From VXMF01 sp965206775 (lineage in GTDB: Bacteria > Acidobacteriota > Terriglobia > Bryobacterales > UBA6623), in NCBI GenBank assembly GCA_965206775.1, contig CBDBKU010000002.1, positions 1,116,001-1,180,000 on the forward strand: a stretch of DNA of 64,000 nt. Reading direction: 5' to 3'. Below are positions 16,874 through 25,530 of the stretch, piece by piece. Position 1 is the stretch's first letter. Each line of letters starts with the position of its first letter. The notes below the pieces were generated by a model. It was not told the DNA's origin and did no database searches. It worked only from the letters and a program-made list of their open reading frames with translations. Position numbers and translations under genes: made by a program.

Positions 16874-18034
16874 TTGCATCGTAGCGGTACGCAACTATTT
16901 ACGTCGGAGTCCGTAACAGAGGGCCATCCCGACAAGCTATGCGACATGGTCTCGGACGCCGTGCTCGATCGGGTCCTGTCGCAGGACCCGCACGGTCGCG
17001 TCGCCTGCGAAACGCTCGTGACGACGAATCTCTGCGTGCTTGCCGGCGAGACTCGGACAGCCGCCGAGGTTGACTTGGAAGGTGTCGCTCGCGAGACGAT
17101 CCGAGAGATCGGCTACAACGACGAGGCTTACCTGTTCGATGCGAACACATGCCAGGTCAAGACCCACGTGCACGAGCAATCCACCGATATCGCAATGGGC
17201 GTGGACACTGGCGGCGCGGGGGACCAGGGCTTGATGTTCGGCTTCGCTTGCTGCGAGACTGACGAGTTGATGCCCTTGCCGATCATGCTGGCCCACAAGC
17301 TCGTCAGACAGCTCACCGAGGTGCGCAACGCGGGCGGGCTGGCCTTCCTGCGGCCCGACGGCAAGTCCCAGGTCACCGTCGAGTACGACGGGGACGGTCC
17401 CAAGAGGATCGACGCCGTGGTTGTCTCGACCCAGCACGACCCGGTTGGCGGCGAAACGCTCGCAAGCCAGGAAGAGCTTCGTGCGCGCGTTCGGGAGGTG
17501 ATCATCGATCCCGTCGTTCCGCTGGAGTTGATTGACAGCGAGACGAGCTACCACATCAATCCGACGGGCCAGTTCGAAATCGGAGGCCCGCACGGAGATG
17601 CCGGGCTGACCGGGCGAAAGATCATTGTGGACACCTACGGTGGCATGGGTCGCCACGGAGGGGGCGCGTTCTCGGGCAAGGATCCTACGAAGGTGGACCG
17701 CTCGGCCTGCTACATGGCACGCCACATTGCCAAGAACATCGTCGCGGCCGGCCTTGCCGCACGCTGCGAAGTCCAGCTTGCCTATGCGATAGGCGTCGCC
17801 GATCCTGTGTCGGTCCGGGTCGACACGTACGGAACCGGGCGGATCGCCGAATCGCGCCTCGCCGAACTCGTCCAGGAACTGTTCCCGCTTACCCCGCGCG
17901 GACTGATCGACTACCTCGACTTGCGGCGTCCGATCTACAAGCCCACGGCAGCATACGGCCATTTCGGGCGCACAGAGGATACGTTCACATGGGAGCGAGT
18001 CGACCGGACCGGCGACTTGAACGCGCGGGCCTGA
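16874..18034 (+). CDS. metK: S-adenosylmethionine synthetase
   Basis: 386 residues if translation begins at TTG 16874, which lies 7 nt after a GGAG ribosome site (16863-16866) and gives the expected short leader MHRSGTQLFTSESVTEG. A longer in-frame extension upstream is arginine/proline-rich and unlike MetK. The enzyme makes SAM from methionine and ATP. Signatures present: FTSESVTEGHPDKLCD (ATP site), GAGDQGLMFGFAC (MetK signature 1), GGPHGDAGLTGRKIIVDTYGG and GGGAFSGKDPTKVDRSA (signature 2). Followed by ahcY 63 nt later in the same orientation, so SAM production and SAH removal are probably co-expressed. Confidence 0.96.
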   Translation: MHRSGTQLFTSESVTEGHPDKLCDMVSDAVLDRVLSQDPHGRVACETLVTTNLCVLAGETRTAAEVDLEGVARETIREIGYNDEAYLFDANTCQVKTHVHEQSTDIAMGVDTGGAGDQGLMFGFACCETDELMPLPIMLAHKLVRQLTEVRNAGGLAFLRPDGKSQVTVEYDGDGPKRIDAVVVSTQHDPVGGETLASQEELRARVREVIIDPVVPLELIDSETSYHINPTGQFEIGGPHGDAGLTGRKIIVDTYGGMGRHGGGAFSGKDPTKVDRSACYMARHIAKNIVAAGLAARCEVQLAYAIGVADPVSVRVDTYGTGRIAESRLAELVQELFPLTPRGLIDYLDLRRPIYKPTAAYGHFGRTEDTFTWERVDRTGDLNARA

Positions 18035-18036
18035 CC

Positions 18037-18060
18037 GGCAGCGCACCGAAGAGCGCTGTC
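18037..18060 (+). other. Intercistronic hairpin between metK and ahcY
   Basis: GGCAGCGC (18037-18044) can pair with GCGCTGTC (18053-18060), giving an 8 bp stem with one G-U pair and an 8-nt loop ACCGAAGA. A weaker 4 bp stem (CTGA/TCAG) follows at 18061-18074. There is no T-run, so it is not a typical intrinsic terminator; it might be a processing or attenuating element, or chance. It does not match the SAH riboswitch consensus as I know it. Confidence 0.35.
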
Positions 18061-18097
18061 CTGAGAAATTTCAGAGGCGACCACGAGGAGACTGGTT

Positions 18098-19582
18098 ATG
18101 TCGGCAGTTGAGACTTTTCCGGGAACGGCATCGGAAGAGACGTCCGTTCAGGCGGACTTCAAGGTGAAGGATCTCGCCCTGGCCGACTTCGGTCGCGATG
18201 AAATCCGCCTCGCCGAGCATGAAATGCCCGGACTCATGGCGCTCCGCAACGAGTATGCGGGCCAGCGTCCACTGGAAGGCGCGCGCATTACTGGATCTCT
18301 GCACATGACGGTGCAGACCGCAGTGCTGATCGAGACCCTCGCCCAGCTCGGAGCGGAGGTCCGCTGGGCGTCCTGCAACATATTCTCGACCCAGGATCAT
18401 GCCGCGGCCGCGGTCGCGGTCGGGCCGCACGGATCTCCCGATCGCCCGCGGGGCGTTCCGGTGTTCGCCTGGAAGGGCGAGACGCTCGAAGAGTACTGGT
18501 GGGCTACCTCGAAGGCATTGCTCTGGCCGGCAGGGCAGGGTCCGAACCTGATCCTCGACGATGGCGGTGACGCCACGCTGCTGGTCCATCTGGGCTTGGA
18601 GTACGAACGGATTGGAGCGATCCCCGATCCCTCGGCCGCGGATTCCGAAGAGGAAGCTGTCATTCTCCGGACTCTCGAGGCTTTGCGTCGCGAGCACGGC
18701 GCCGTTTGGAGCGAGCTGGCTCCCAGCATTCGCGGCGTTTCCGAGGAGACGACGACCGGCGTGCGGAGACTTTACCAGCGCCAGCAAGACGGGTCGCTCC
18801 TGTTTCCGGCAATCAATGTCAACGACTCGGTTACCAAGTCCAAGTTCGACAACTTCTACGGCTGCAGGCATTCCCTCGTCGACGGGATCAACCGCGGCAC
18901 CGACGTCATGATCGGCGGCAAGGTTGTCGTGATTTGTGGGTACGGCGACGTCGGAAAGGGGTGCGCCCAGTCGGTGCGCGGCCAGGGAGCCCGGGTCATC
19001 GTCACCGAGATCGATCCGATTTGCGCCTTGCAGGCGGTCATGGAGGGCTTCGAGGTGCGTCGTCTCGAGGATGTTCTAGGGGCGGGGGACATCTTTGTCA
19101 CCGCAACCGGGAACAAGCACGTTATCAACCCGGGGCACATGGCGCGGATGAAGCATCAGGCCGTTGTGGGCAATATCGGCCACTTCGACAACGAAATCGA
19201 CATGGCCGGCCTGGCCGCGTACCGTGGAGTTTCTCGCAAGACGATCAAGCCCCAGGTGGACGAGTACCGTTTCGCCGACGGACACTCGGTGATTGTCCTT
19301 TCCGAGGGCCGGCTGCTGAATCTGGGCAATGCCACCGGGCACCCGAGCTTCGTGATGTCATGCAGCTTCACGAACCAGGTGCTGGCCCAGATCGAACTGC
19401 ATCGAAATGCGGAGTCGTACGGCCGCACGGTCGCCACGCTCCCGAAGCAGCTGGACGAACAGGTCGCGCGTCTGCACCTTCCCGCTCTAGGCGTTGACCT
19501 GACGGCGCTAACGCCGGCGCAGGCGGACTACCTCGGCCTCCCGGTTGAGGGTCCGTACAAGCCGGACCACTACCGCTACTGA
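18098..19582 (+). CDS. ahcY: Adenosylhomocysteinase (S-adenosylhomocysteine hydrolase)
   Basis: 494 residues with a strong GAGGAG ribosome site 7 nt before the ATG. The enzyme splits S-adenosylhomocysteine into adenosine and homocysteine using bound NAD. Visible: GARITGSLHMTVQTAVLIE and WASCNIFSTQDHAAAAVA (substrate site), SKFDNFYGCRHSLVDGI (catalytic Lys/Asp region), the NAD-binding CGYGDVGKGCAQS fold, GNIGHFDNEIDM, and the C-terminal PDHYRY tail that reaches into the neighbouring subunit. Length matches the long bacterial form with an insert. Partner of metK upstream. Confidence 0.97.
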   Translation: MSAVETFPGTASEETSVQADFKVKDLALADFGRDEIRLAEHEMPGLMALRNEYAGQRPLEGARITGSLHMTVQTAVLIETLAQLGAEVRWASCNIFSTQDHAAAAVAVGPHGSPDRPRGVPVFAWKGETLEEYWWATSKALLWPAGQGPNLILDDGGDATLLVHLGLEYERIGAIPDPSAADSEEEAVILRTLEALRREHGAVWSELAPSIRGVSEETTTGVRRLYQRQQDGSLLFPAINVNDSVTKSKFDNFYGCRHSLVDGINRGTDVMIGGKVVVICGYGDVGKGCAQSVRGQGARVIVTEIDPICALQAVMEGFEVRRLEDVLGAGDIFVTATGNKHVINPGHMARMKHQAVVGNIGHFDNEIDMAGLAAYRGVSRKTIKPQVDEYRFADGHSVIVLSEGRLLNLGNATGHPSFVMSCSFTNQVLAQIELHRNAESYGRTVATLPKQLDEQVARLHLPALGVDLTALTPAQADYLGLPVEGPYKPDHYRY

Positions 19583-19604
19583 GTGCGCGACTGGCGTGCG
19601 GGCG

Positions 19605-20447
19605 ATGGCCGGAACGAATCCTCGAGACGCGCGCCGAGGCCCGCGGGCACGCTCGTCCAGCCTTGCGGCGCTTGCTGCTGCCCTCGCTTGCGCGGGCTGG
19701 CTGTCGGCGCAGCTCACGTACCGAGACCTGCCGATTCCGCCGGGATCGCAGCTGGGCTTGCTAGAAGCCTCCGGAGTGTCCGAGCCGGCCGAGTTCGTCC
19801 TGGCTCGCATGGCGTATTCCGATCTCTATGCCAACGAGTGGCTCGAAGTCCGCCCTTGGCAGATCGATTCGCCGGCGGCCGAGCGCCACTTCCTGCAAGG
19901 GCTGCGACGGCTGTCGGCCGTCGACGCGCGGGCGACGGAATTCTACGTTCATCCGAACGAGCCGGGCTTGTTCGACGCTCCGTTCCTCTACGTCGTCGAA
20001 GCGGGCCATTGGAACTTGACGGACACGGAGGTCGGGCGCATCCGCGAGTACCTGTTGCGCGGTGGATTCATCCTGTTCGACGACTTCCACGGAAGCGAGG
20101 AATGGGAGAACTTCATGCAAGGAATGCGACGGATCTTCCCGGAGCGTCCCATGGAGGATCTCGGTGTCGAGAACGAGGTGTTCCACGTGCTGTTCGACAT
20201 GGAGCACCGCGAGCAAATCCCGGGAGTGCAGATGCTCTTCAGCGGGAGGCCCTACGAGAAGGACGGCTACGTCCCGCATTGGCGGGGCGTTCGCGACGAT
20301 GACGGCCGCCTGATGGTGCTGATCAACCACAACATGGATCTGGGCGACGCTTGGGAGCACGCCGACCTGCCCGAGTACCCCGAGCGATTTACCGCAATGT
20401 CGTACAGGCTGGCGATCAACTACATCATTTACGCAATGACGCATTGA
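19605..20447 (+). CDS. DUF4159 domain protein, exported
   Basis: 280 residues from ATG 19605, 22 nt after ahcY. The N-terminus is basic then hydrophobic (SSLAALAAALACAGWLSAQ), a likely signal peptide. The rest matches the DUF4159 style: FVLARMAYSDLYANEWLEVRP, AGHWNLTDTEVGRIREYLLR, GGFILFDDFHGSEEWENF, and LINHNMDLGDAWEHA. The family is of unknown biochemical role and is common in Acidobacteriota. Its 3' end overlaps the convergent small membrane-protein gene by 23 nt. Confidence 0.8.
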   Translation: MAGTNPRDARRGPRARSSSLAALAAALACAGWLSAQLTYRDLPIPPGSQLGLLEASGVSEPAEFVLARMAYSDLYANEWLEVRPWQIDSPAAERHFLQGLRRLSAVDARATEFYVHPNEPGLFDAPFLYVVEAGHWNLTDTEVGRIREYLLRGGFILFDDFHGSEEWENFMQGMRRIFPERPMEDLGVENEVFHVLFDMEHREQIPGVQMLFSGRPYEKDGYVPHWRGVRDDDGRLMVLINHNMDLGDAWEHADLPEYPERFTAMSYRLAINYIIYAMTH

Positions 20448-20754
20448 GATTCGCGCGCCCGCGGTTCCGCTGGAAGATCACCAGCGCTTCGTCGATACCC
20501 ATCCAGAGGTTCACTAGGCCGATTCCGGAGATTGCGCCTCGGAGGTGGTTGCTCAGCCAGAACTCGCTGTGCTGCGGCTGCAGGCTGAAGAAGTAGTTGT
20601 TGTCCCAAAGCAGGGTCCAGGGCAGCAGCAGCAAGACCAGGCCCACCTCGAGGCAAAACAGCAAGTAGACAATCTGGCTAAGCACGACGTGAGGCCTGCC
20701 CGGCAACGGCTTCGTTTCTGCCGACACCGGGGGCACTCTGGGGCTGATGCTCAC
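20425..20754 (-). CDS. Small conserved-looking membrane protein of unknown function
   Basis: 109 residues from GTG 20754, whose first base pair overlaps the rnhB stop (GTGA), pointing to translational coupling. One clear membrane segment (IVYLLFCLEVGLVLLLLPWTLLW, about residues 28-50) is followed by NNYFFSLQPQHSEFWLSNHLRGAISGIG and a second moderately hydrophobic helix (LVNLWMGIDEALVIF). I do not recognise a named family. Last gene of the tex-rnhB unit; its end overlaps the DUF4159 gene tail-to-tail. Confidence 0.7.
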   Translation of the reverse strand: MSISPRVPPVSAETKPLPGRPHVVLSQIVYLLFCLEVGLVLLLLPWTLLWDNNYFFSLQPQHSEFWLSNHLRGAISGIGLVNLWMGIDEALVIFQRNRGRANLNASLRK

Positions 20755-21422
20755 GATTCCACAGTGTAGCCGTGCGCCGGGGCAAGCGGCTCGAGCCGGG
20801 ACAGCCGCGCTACCGGCCCGTAGCTCTGGCGGTGCTGCGGCGAGCAGCCGTGGGCGCGAATGGCAGCTACGTGCGCCGCCACGGGGTAGCCCTTGTGCGA
20901 GCTCAGGCCGTACTCCGGATACACGGAGTCCCAAGCCTGCATGCACCGGTCGCGAGCGACCTTGGCGAGGATCGATGCCGCCGCGATGGAACGGCTCCTG
21001 CGGTCTCCCTTGACGACTGCCCTCTGGGCAATGCCGACGTCCACCGCAACCGCGTCAACCAGCAGGAAATCAGGAGCGGGCTCGAGGCCTTCCACGGCGA
21101 AGCGCATCGCCAGCCTGGACGCCTGCAGGATATTCAGCAGGTCGATCCTCGCGGCGTCCACCGCTCCTACCGCGTAAGCCACAGCGGTCTCTCGGATTTG
21201 CCTGTCCAGCTCCGTCCTCCGCTCGGGAGTGAGCCGCTTGCTGTCGTCGAGTCCCGAAAGCCCCGCTGCCCGGTCGAGCACGACGGCGGCCGCGAAGACC
21301 GGGCCGAACAGGCATCCCCGTCCCGCTTCGTCGATTCCCGCGATCCTTCGGAATCCGCCTCGATGCGCCTCGGTTTCGAGCGACCAGGTCGGCTTGCCGT
21401 CGTAGCCGTCGGACCGCCCCAT
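20751..21422 (-). CDS. rnhB: Ribonuclease HII
   Basis: 223 residues. RNase HII nicks RNA-DNA hybrids and starts removal of misincorporated ribonucleotides. The active-site block IAGIDEAGRGCLFGPVFAAAV (Asp-Glu pair) is near residue 28; the DDSKRLTPERR loop, LLVDAV Asp near 118 and GYPVAAH follow in proper order. The start is 2 nt after the tex stop codon, and the end overlaps the small membrane protein gene by 4 nt, so all three are one unit. Confidence 0.95.
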   Translation of the reverse strand: MGRSDGYDGKPTWSLETEAHRGGFRRIAGIDEAGRGCLFGPVFAAAVVLDRAAGLSGLDDSKRLTPERRTELDRQIRETAVAYAVGAVDAARIDLLNILQASRLAMRFAVEGLEPAPDFLLVDAVAVDVGIAQRAVVKGDRRSRSIAAASILAKVARDRCMQAWDSVYPEYGLSSHKGYPVAAHVAAIRAHGCSPQHRQSYGPVARLSRLEPLAPAHGYTVES

Positions 21423-21424
21423 TC

Positions 21425-24130
21425 CTAGACCTTGGTGCGGTACTTGTCCTGCAGCATGCCGAGCTTCTCTTCCATGCTCATCTTGGAGCGGCCGCCCTTT
21501 TTCCGCCTTTCCGAATCGGGCCCGAAGCTTCGAACGAACGGCCTGCGCCGGTCGGAACCATCAGAGCCGCGTCCCCCGCGCCGCCGCTCCCCTCCGTCCG
21601 TGCGGGGCATCCTGGGCGGGCGGGCACCGTTGCGGTCCCTGGGCGGGCGCGAGCGCGGTTCCCACATCGTGAGCCCAATGCGCCTGCTGCTTTGGTCTGC
21701 GGCCTTGATGAAGACTTCGACCGAGTCCCCCACCTGGAGGCTTGGCTTCGATTCCTTCATGTGCTCGCGGCTGATCTGCGAAATATGCAGCAGCGCGTCT
21801 TGGTCCGCGCCGATGTCGACGAACGCGCCGAAGTCAGCGATGCTCGCTACCACGCCGCTGATCTTGCAGCCGGGAACCAGTTCCTCGTCCGTTCGGAGCG
21901 GCACGGCGGGTTTCGGGAGCTGGAACTCGCCCCGGAAGTTGCGCCGGGCAGGCTTGAACTCATCGAGGGCGGATCGCACGAACACGACCGAGCGCTCCGG
22001 CGTTGCGAAGTGCCCGGGATTGATTTCCTCCAGGCGCTCTGGCTCGGCCAGCAGCGCCGCTACATCGCAACCGGCGGCTTCCGCGAAACCCTCGTGCAAT
22101 TCCCGGTACTCGGGGTGCGCCCCCGTGCCGTCGAGCGGGTCGCCGCCGTAGACCCGCAGGAATCCCACAGACTGCGCGAAGATCCGCTCGCTAAGGCCAT
22201 CGACCTTGAGCAGGTCCGTGCGGAACCCGAACGGCCCGTTCTTTCTTCGGTGCTCCACGACTCGCTTGGCGAGTCGCTCCGTGAAGCCAGGGACCAGAGA
22301 CAGTAACGCGACCGAGGCGCGATTCGCATCGACCCCGACATCATGCACGGCGCGCTGGACCGTGAGGCTGAGCGCCTCGCGGAGCTGCTCGGCGTTGACC
22401 TCGTGATGGTGGCTTCCGATCCCCACGGTCCGGGGATCCGACTTGACCAGTTCGGCCATCGAATCCTGGGCCCTCCGCGCGAGGCTGGCGGCACTGCGCA
22501 AAGCCGGCTCCAGTCGCGGGAATTCGCGCTTGGCCGTCTTCGACGTGGCGTAGATCCAGGTCCCGCTGTCGCGCATCGCCCGCCAGGCGATGCCGGACTT
22601 GCCCGACTTGCGGATCTGCGAGCGCAGGAACTTCTCGGTGGACCGCTGCCGCGGCCCGGACGGGAAGACGATCAGATCGACGTCATGAGCGGTCAGGATC
22701 TCGCTCAGCTCCGCGTGCCGCACTTGCAGCCGGACGCGTTCGGTCGCTTTGGCCTCGCCGGTACCGTCGCCCTTCGGGCCAGCCTCCTTCGCCGTGGCGG
22801 CCGGCTCCGGGGCCGGATCTTCCGCAGCCGGCGTGCCATCGTTGGCGGGTGCGGCGGAGGGAGGGTTCTCGGTCGGCTCGGGTGCTTGCGATGCCTGGAC
22901 CGGGTCGGCGGGTGCGGCGGCAGGAGGTGCTTCTCCAGAGTCCGCCACCGGCGGTGCGCTTGTCACGGGCGCGGGTGCCTGCAGGTCGGCTACGACCGGT
23001 TGACGGTCCTGGGGAACCGATCGCTCGGGGGGCGGCTCGCTCCGCGACCCGGCCTCCGCTTCGCCCTGTCGGACGATGGCGCAGTCGATCAGGTCGCCCT
23101 TGCCGTCGATCAGCGCCGCGCGCCACCCGCCGTGGCGGCCCGTCTCGATGCCGACAATAGTCAAGCCGTGCGCGACAGGAGCTAGCAGGGCGTCCCGCAG
23201 CACCTTGCAGTACGAATCGACCGCTCGGCTGTCCGCCTGCTCGTCGAGCTGGCGGAGGACGTCCTTCTTGACGCGCTCGGCCAAGCCGTTCCGGAGCGCT
23301 GCGGCGACTACCTGTCTCAGGTGAGGTGCGTAGCCCGACTCGGCGTCCTTGAGCAGGCATCGCTCTAGGTATTGGGTGGCGGCTTCCAAGGGGAACTCGG
23401 TGCTTGCTTGCAAGAGACCCGTACGCATGCCTCGACGTATGGACAGCAGCTTCTGCCAGCCGATTTCGGACGCCTTCGCCCGGAATCCGTCCAGCGCGCT
23501 ATATCGCGGTTCCTTGCGGGCGGCCGGCTTCGTGGCCAGTACGATCTCGCAGTCCCGGCGGCACAGCCTGCGCAGCTCGCGTAGGATCTCCGGCTTGTCG
23601 CTCAGCCAGCGCGACGCGATAGCGTACGCCCCGTCCAGCGCTTGCTCCGCGCTTTCCACGCCCTTCTCCGGGTCCACGTGCTTGTCCGTCTCGGCGGGGA
23701 TGTCGAGACCGTCTTGCTGGAACCACAGCATCCGAGCAAGCGGGTCCAAGCCCTTTTCGATAGCTTCGTCCGCCGCCTCTCGCCTGCGAGGGCGGTAGGG
23801 AGCGAAGATATCGTTGAGTTCGGTGCGATCGCCGGCCTGCTCGAGCTGCTGCTTCAGCTCGGGTGTCAGCACGCCTCGCTGACCGAGCGTCGCCAGCATC
23901 GAAATGCGGTGGTCGATCAGGTCCTGATGTTCCTTGAGCGTGCGCAGGACGCTATGGACGCGTTGCTCGTCCAGCCCACCGCAAAGGTCAGCCCGGTACC
24001 GGGCAAGGAACGCGGCAGAAGCACCATTCTCGACCTGCTGCACGAACTCCAGCAGATCCTTCAACGGAATATTAAATTCCCCGGATACCTGAACGAAGAC
24101 ATCCACGGGAAGCCCTGTAAGGGGTTTCAT
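21425..24130 (-). CDS. Tex-like S1 RNA-binding transcription accessory protein with unusual insert
   Basis: 901 residues, longer than the ~770 usual for Tex. Order: N-terminal Tex domain (LNDIFAPYRPRRREAADEAIEKG near 105), YqgF/RNase-H-like domain split by an Ala/Pro/Glu-rich insert (about residues 355-461), helix-hairpin-helix region (SVALLSLVPGFTERLAKRVV), and an S1 domain near 745-820 (LVPGCKISGVVASIADFGAFVDIG). The C-terminal 80 residues are Arg/Gly-rich and basic. Tex proteins bind RNA/DNA and act on transcription complexes and RNA processing. First gene of the operon with rnhB. Confidence 0.92.
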   Translation of the reverse strand: MKPLTGLPVDVFVQVSGEFNIPLKDLLEFVQQVENGASAAFLARYRADLCGGLDEQRVHSVLRTLKEHQDLIDHRISMLATLGQRGVLTPELKQQLEQAGDRTELNDIFAPYRPRRREAADEAIEKGLDPLARMLWFQQDGLDIPAETDKHVDPEKGVESAEQALDGAYAIASRWLSDKPEILRELRRLCRRDCEIVLATKPAARKEPRYSALDGFRAKASEIGWQKLLSIRRGMRTGLLQASTEFPLEAATQYLERCLLKDAESGYAPHLRQVVAAALRNGLAERVKKDVLRQLDEQADSRAVDSYCKVLRDALLAPVAHGLTIVGIETGRHGGWRAALIDGKGDLIDCAIVRQGEAEAGSRSEPPPERSVPQDRQPVVADLQAPAPVTSAPPVADSGEAPPAAAPADPVQASQAPEPTENPPSAAPANDGTPAAEDPAPEPAATAKEAGPKGDGTGEAKATERVRLQVRHAELSEILTAHDVDLIVFPSGPRQRSTEKFLRSQIRKSGKSGIAWRAMRDSGTWIYATSKTAKREFPRLEPALRSAASLARRAQDSMAELVKSDPRTVGIGSHHHEVNAEQLREALSLTVQRAVHDVGVDANRASVALLSLVPGFTERLAKRVVEHRRKNGPFGFRTDLLKVDGLSERIFAQSVGFLRVYGGDPLDGTGAHPEYRELHEGFAEAAGCDVAALLAEPERLEEINPGHFATPERSVVFVRSALDEFKPARRNFRGEFQLPKPAVPLRTDEELVPGCKISGVVASIADFGAFVDIGADQDALLHISQISREHMKESKPSLQVGDSVEVFIKAADQSSRRIGLTMWEPRSRPPRDRNGARPPRMPRTDGGERRRGGRGSDGSDRRRPFVRSFGPDSERRKKGGRSKMSMEEKLGMLQDKYRTKV

Positions 24131-24176
24131 TACTCAACCAAAGACCCTAAACGCTTCCTGTATCATAGGTCAAACG

Positions 24177-24791
24177 ATGCCTCGGTTGCGAGCAGGGCAG
24201 TGGGTTTGCTGTCTCGCCGCGCTCGCGGCGACGTCATTCCCGGCAGCTGCCCAGGTCATCCAGTTCGAGTCGAACGGGATGGACTACCAAGTTCTTACGC
24301 GCGACGGACTCACGCTTATGTGCGCCGCCATGCCGTTCAAGACAAGCCGGTATGCCGTGATGCATGTCGCAGTCAGCAACGGCAGCCCCGAAACATGGCA
24401 GGTCGATGCCGCCGACTTCGCCTTCGAGTACCGAGATGGCACGGTCATTCGTGCGGTTTCCGAGGAGCGGGTTATCGACGAGTTCTTCCGCACAGCGGGG
24501 CGCTCCGAGTTGCTCAAGTTGCAAACCGCCTACGAGCAGGCGCTCTACAACAACCAGTACATCCGCCCGAACAACGGTTACGAGAAGCGAAGGCTGTCAG
24601 CGCTGGCCTTCGGTCCGAAGGGCTTGAAGGCATCCGCGGCTGCGGCCGCGATCACCTTCGCTAGCGGCAAGGTCAGTCCCGGGGATTCCACCGACGGAGC
24701 CCTCTTCTTTCCGACGGCGGGGCGCCAGCTTGGCCCGGGCAGGATCGTTGCGACGGTTGGACCGGTGAGCTTCGAGTTCCTGTCCGAATAG
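24177..24791 (+). CDS. Exported protein of unknown function
   Basis: 204 residues with a signal peptide (cleavage likely after SFPAAA, near residue 25). The mature part begins VIQFESNGMDYQVLTRDGLT and has beta-rich text such as MHVAVSNGSPETWQVDAADF, which recalls a small Ig-like or DUF-type fold in which unpaired extracellular strands dominate, followed by a predicted helix (SELLKLQTAYEQALYNNQYI). I do not recognise a family. Divergent from tex, 46 nt apart. Confidence 0.75.
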   Translation: MPRLRAGQWVCCLAALAATSFPAAAQVIQFESNGMDYQVLTRDGLTLMCAAMPFKTSRYAVMHVAVSNGSPETWQVDAADFAFEYRDGTVIRAVSEERVIDEFFRTAGRSELLKLQTAYEQALYNNQYIRPNNGYEKRRLSALAFGPKGLKASAAAAAITFASGKVSPGDSTDGALFFPTAGRQLGPGRIVATVGPVSFEFLSE

Positions 24792-25103
24792 ACCCGGGCC
24801 GTCGCAGGCCACGCCGTTTCCGGCTGCCAATGCCCCAGACAACACGGTGAAGGAGGCCAACCGGAACTGTCCTCACTAAGAAGCGGCCCAGCACCGCATT
24901 CCCGACACTGCTCCGGGCCCGGGCGGCTCGAGCTCGTCCTCTCCCACCTTGGCATCGTTTGAGTCCTAGCCGATCGCGAGCGCTGCATCGATTGGGACCC
25001 TGCAAGCGGTGTGCGGGGGAGTAGGGCAACGCCGGTGCAGAGTGCGCGGGGCACCGAGCGAGGCCTGCGTGCAGCGCGACCTGCTTCCAAGTTGAGCTTG
25101 CTG
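24792..25103. other. Non-coding stretch, nothing recognised
   Basis: About 310 nt after the exported-protein gene. Open frames here lack family resemblance or a plausible start; I see no repeat or RNA. It precedes the decayed ParE-like gene. Confidence 0.4.
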
Positions 25104-25445
25104 TCATGTCCTGGTTTGGCCTCGTGAGCTGGGATTGGGTTCGACGGGCGACGGTGAGTCTCGCGCTCGCGCCTCCTCGTCTTTCGGAAGTGCAAGCAGC
25201 CGTTCGCTCCGCCAGCGGCGGGCGATCCTGACGTGCTCGGGTTCGCGGCGGTAGACGATGCGAAACGGTGGATGGAGCAGCTCCCGCAGGGATGACTGCT
25301 CGAACTCTGGCGCAGTCCGGCCCAGCAGCGGATGGTGGCGTAGAGCCTAAATTCGTGCAAGGAACTCAGAGACGAACTGATTGCCAGCAGCGGGCACACC
25401 CTGCTCCGCGTACCAACTCCTCAGCTCCCCAGATCTGCCATTGTG
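25104..25445 (-). pseudogene. Decayed RelE/ParE-family toxin gene
   Basis: Read on the minus strand, one frame gives WYAEQGVPAAGNQFVSEF, then a TAG at 25349-25347, then LRHHPLLGRTAPEFEQ, SLRELLHPPFRIVYRRE and VRIARRWRSERLL. These are, in order, the helix, the HPxLGR turn, the RELxxxPYRIVYR strand and the VxIxxxWxxxRLL end of ParE/RelE toxins. A premature stop breaks the gene and no start or antitoxin gene is evident upstream, where the 5' side runs into the promoter zone of the next gene. The frame stays open past the usual toxin end to TGA at 25104. Boundaries are approximate. Confidence 0.68.
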
Positions 25446-25530
25446 GACCCGGCGAAAGGAACGGACGAGTTTGGCATCTGGCTACTTGAGGCCGAGCCGG
25501 GCCTTGGTGGACGGCAACTATACTCGGACC

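Noticed and set aside
18061..18074. CTGA/TCAG hairpin as a terminator after metK
   Set aside because: Only 4 bp, no T-run, and it lies directly before the ahcY ribosome site.
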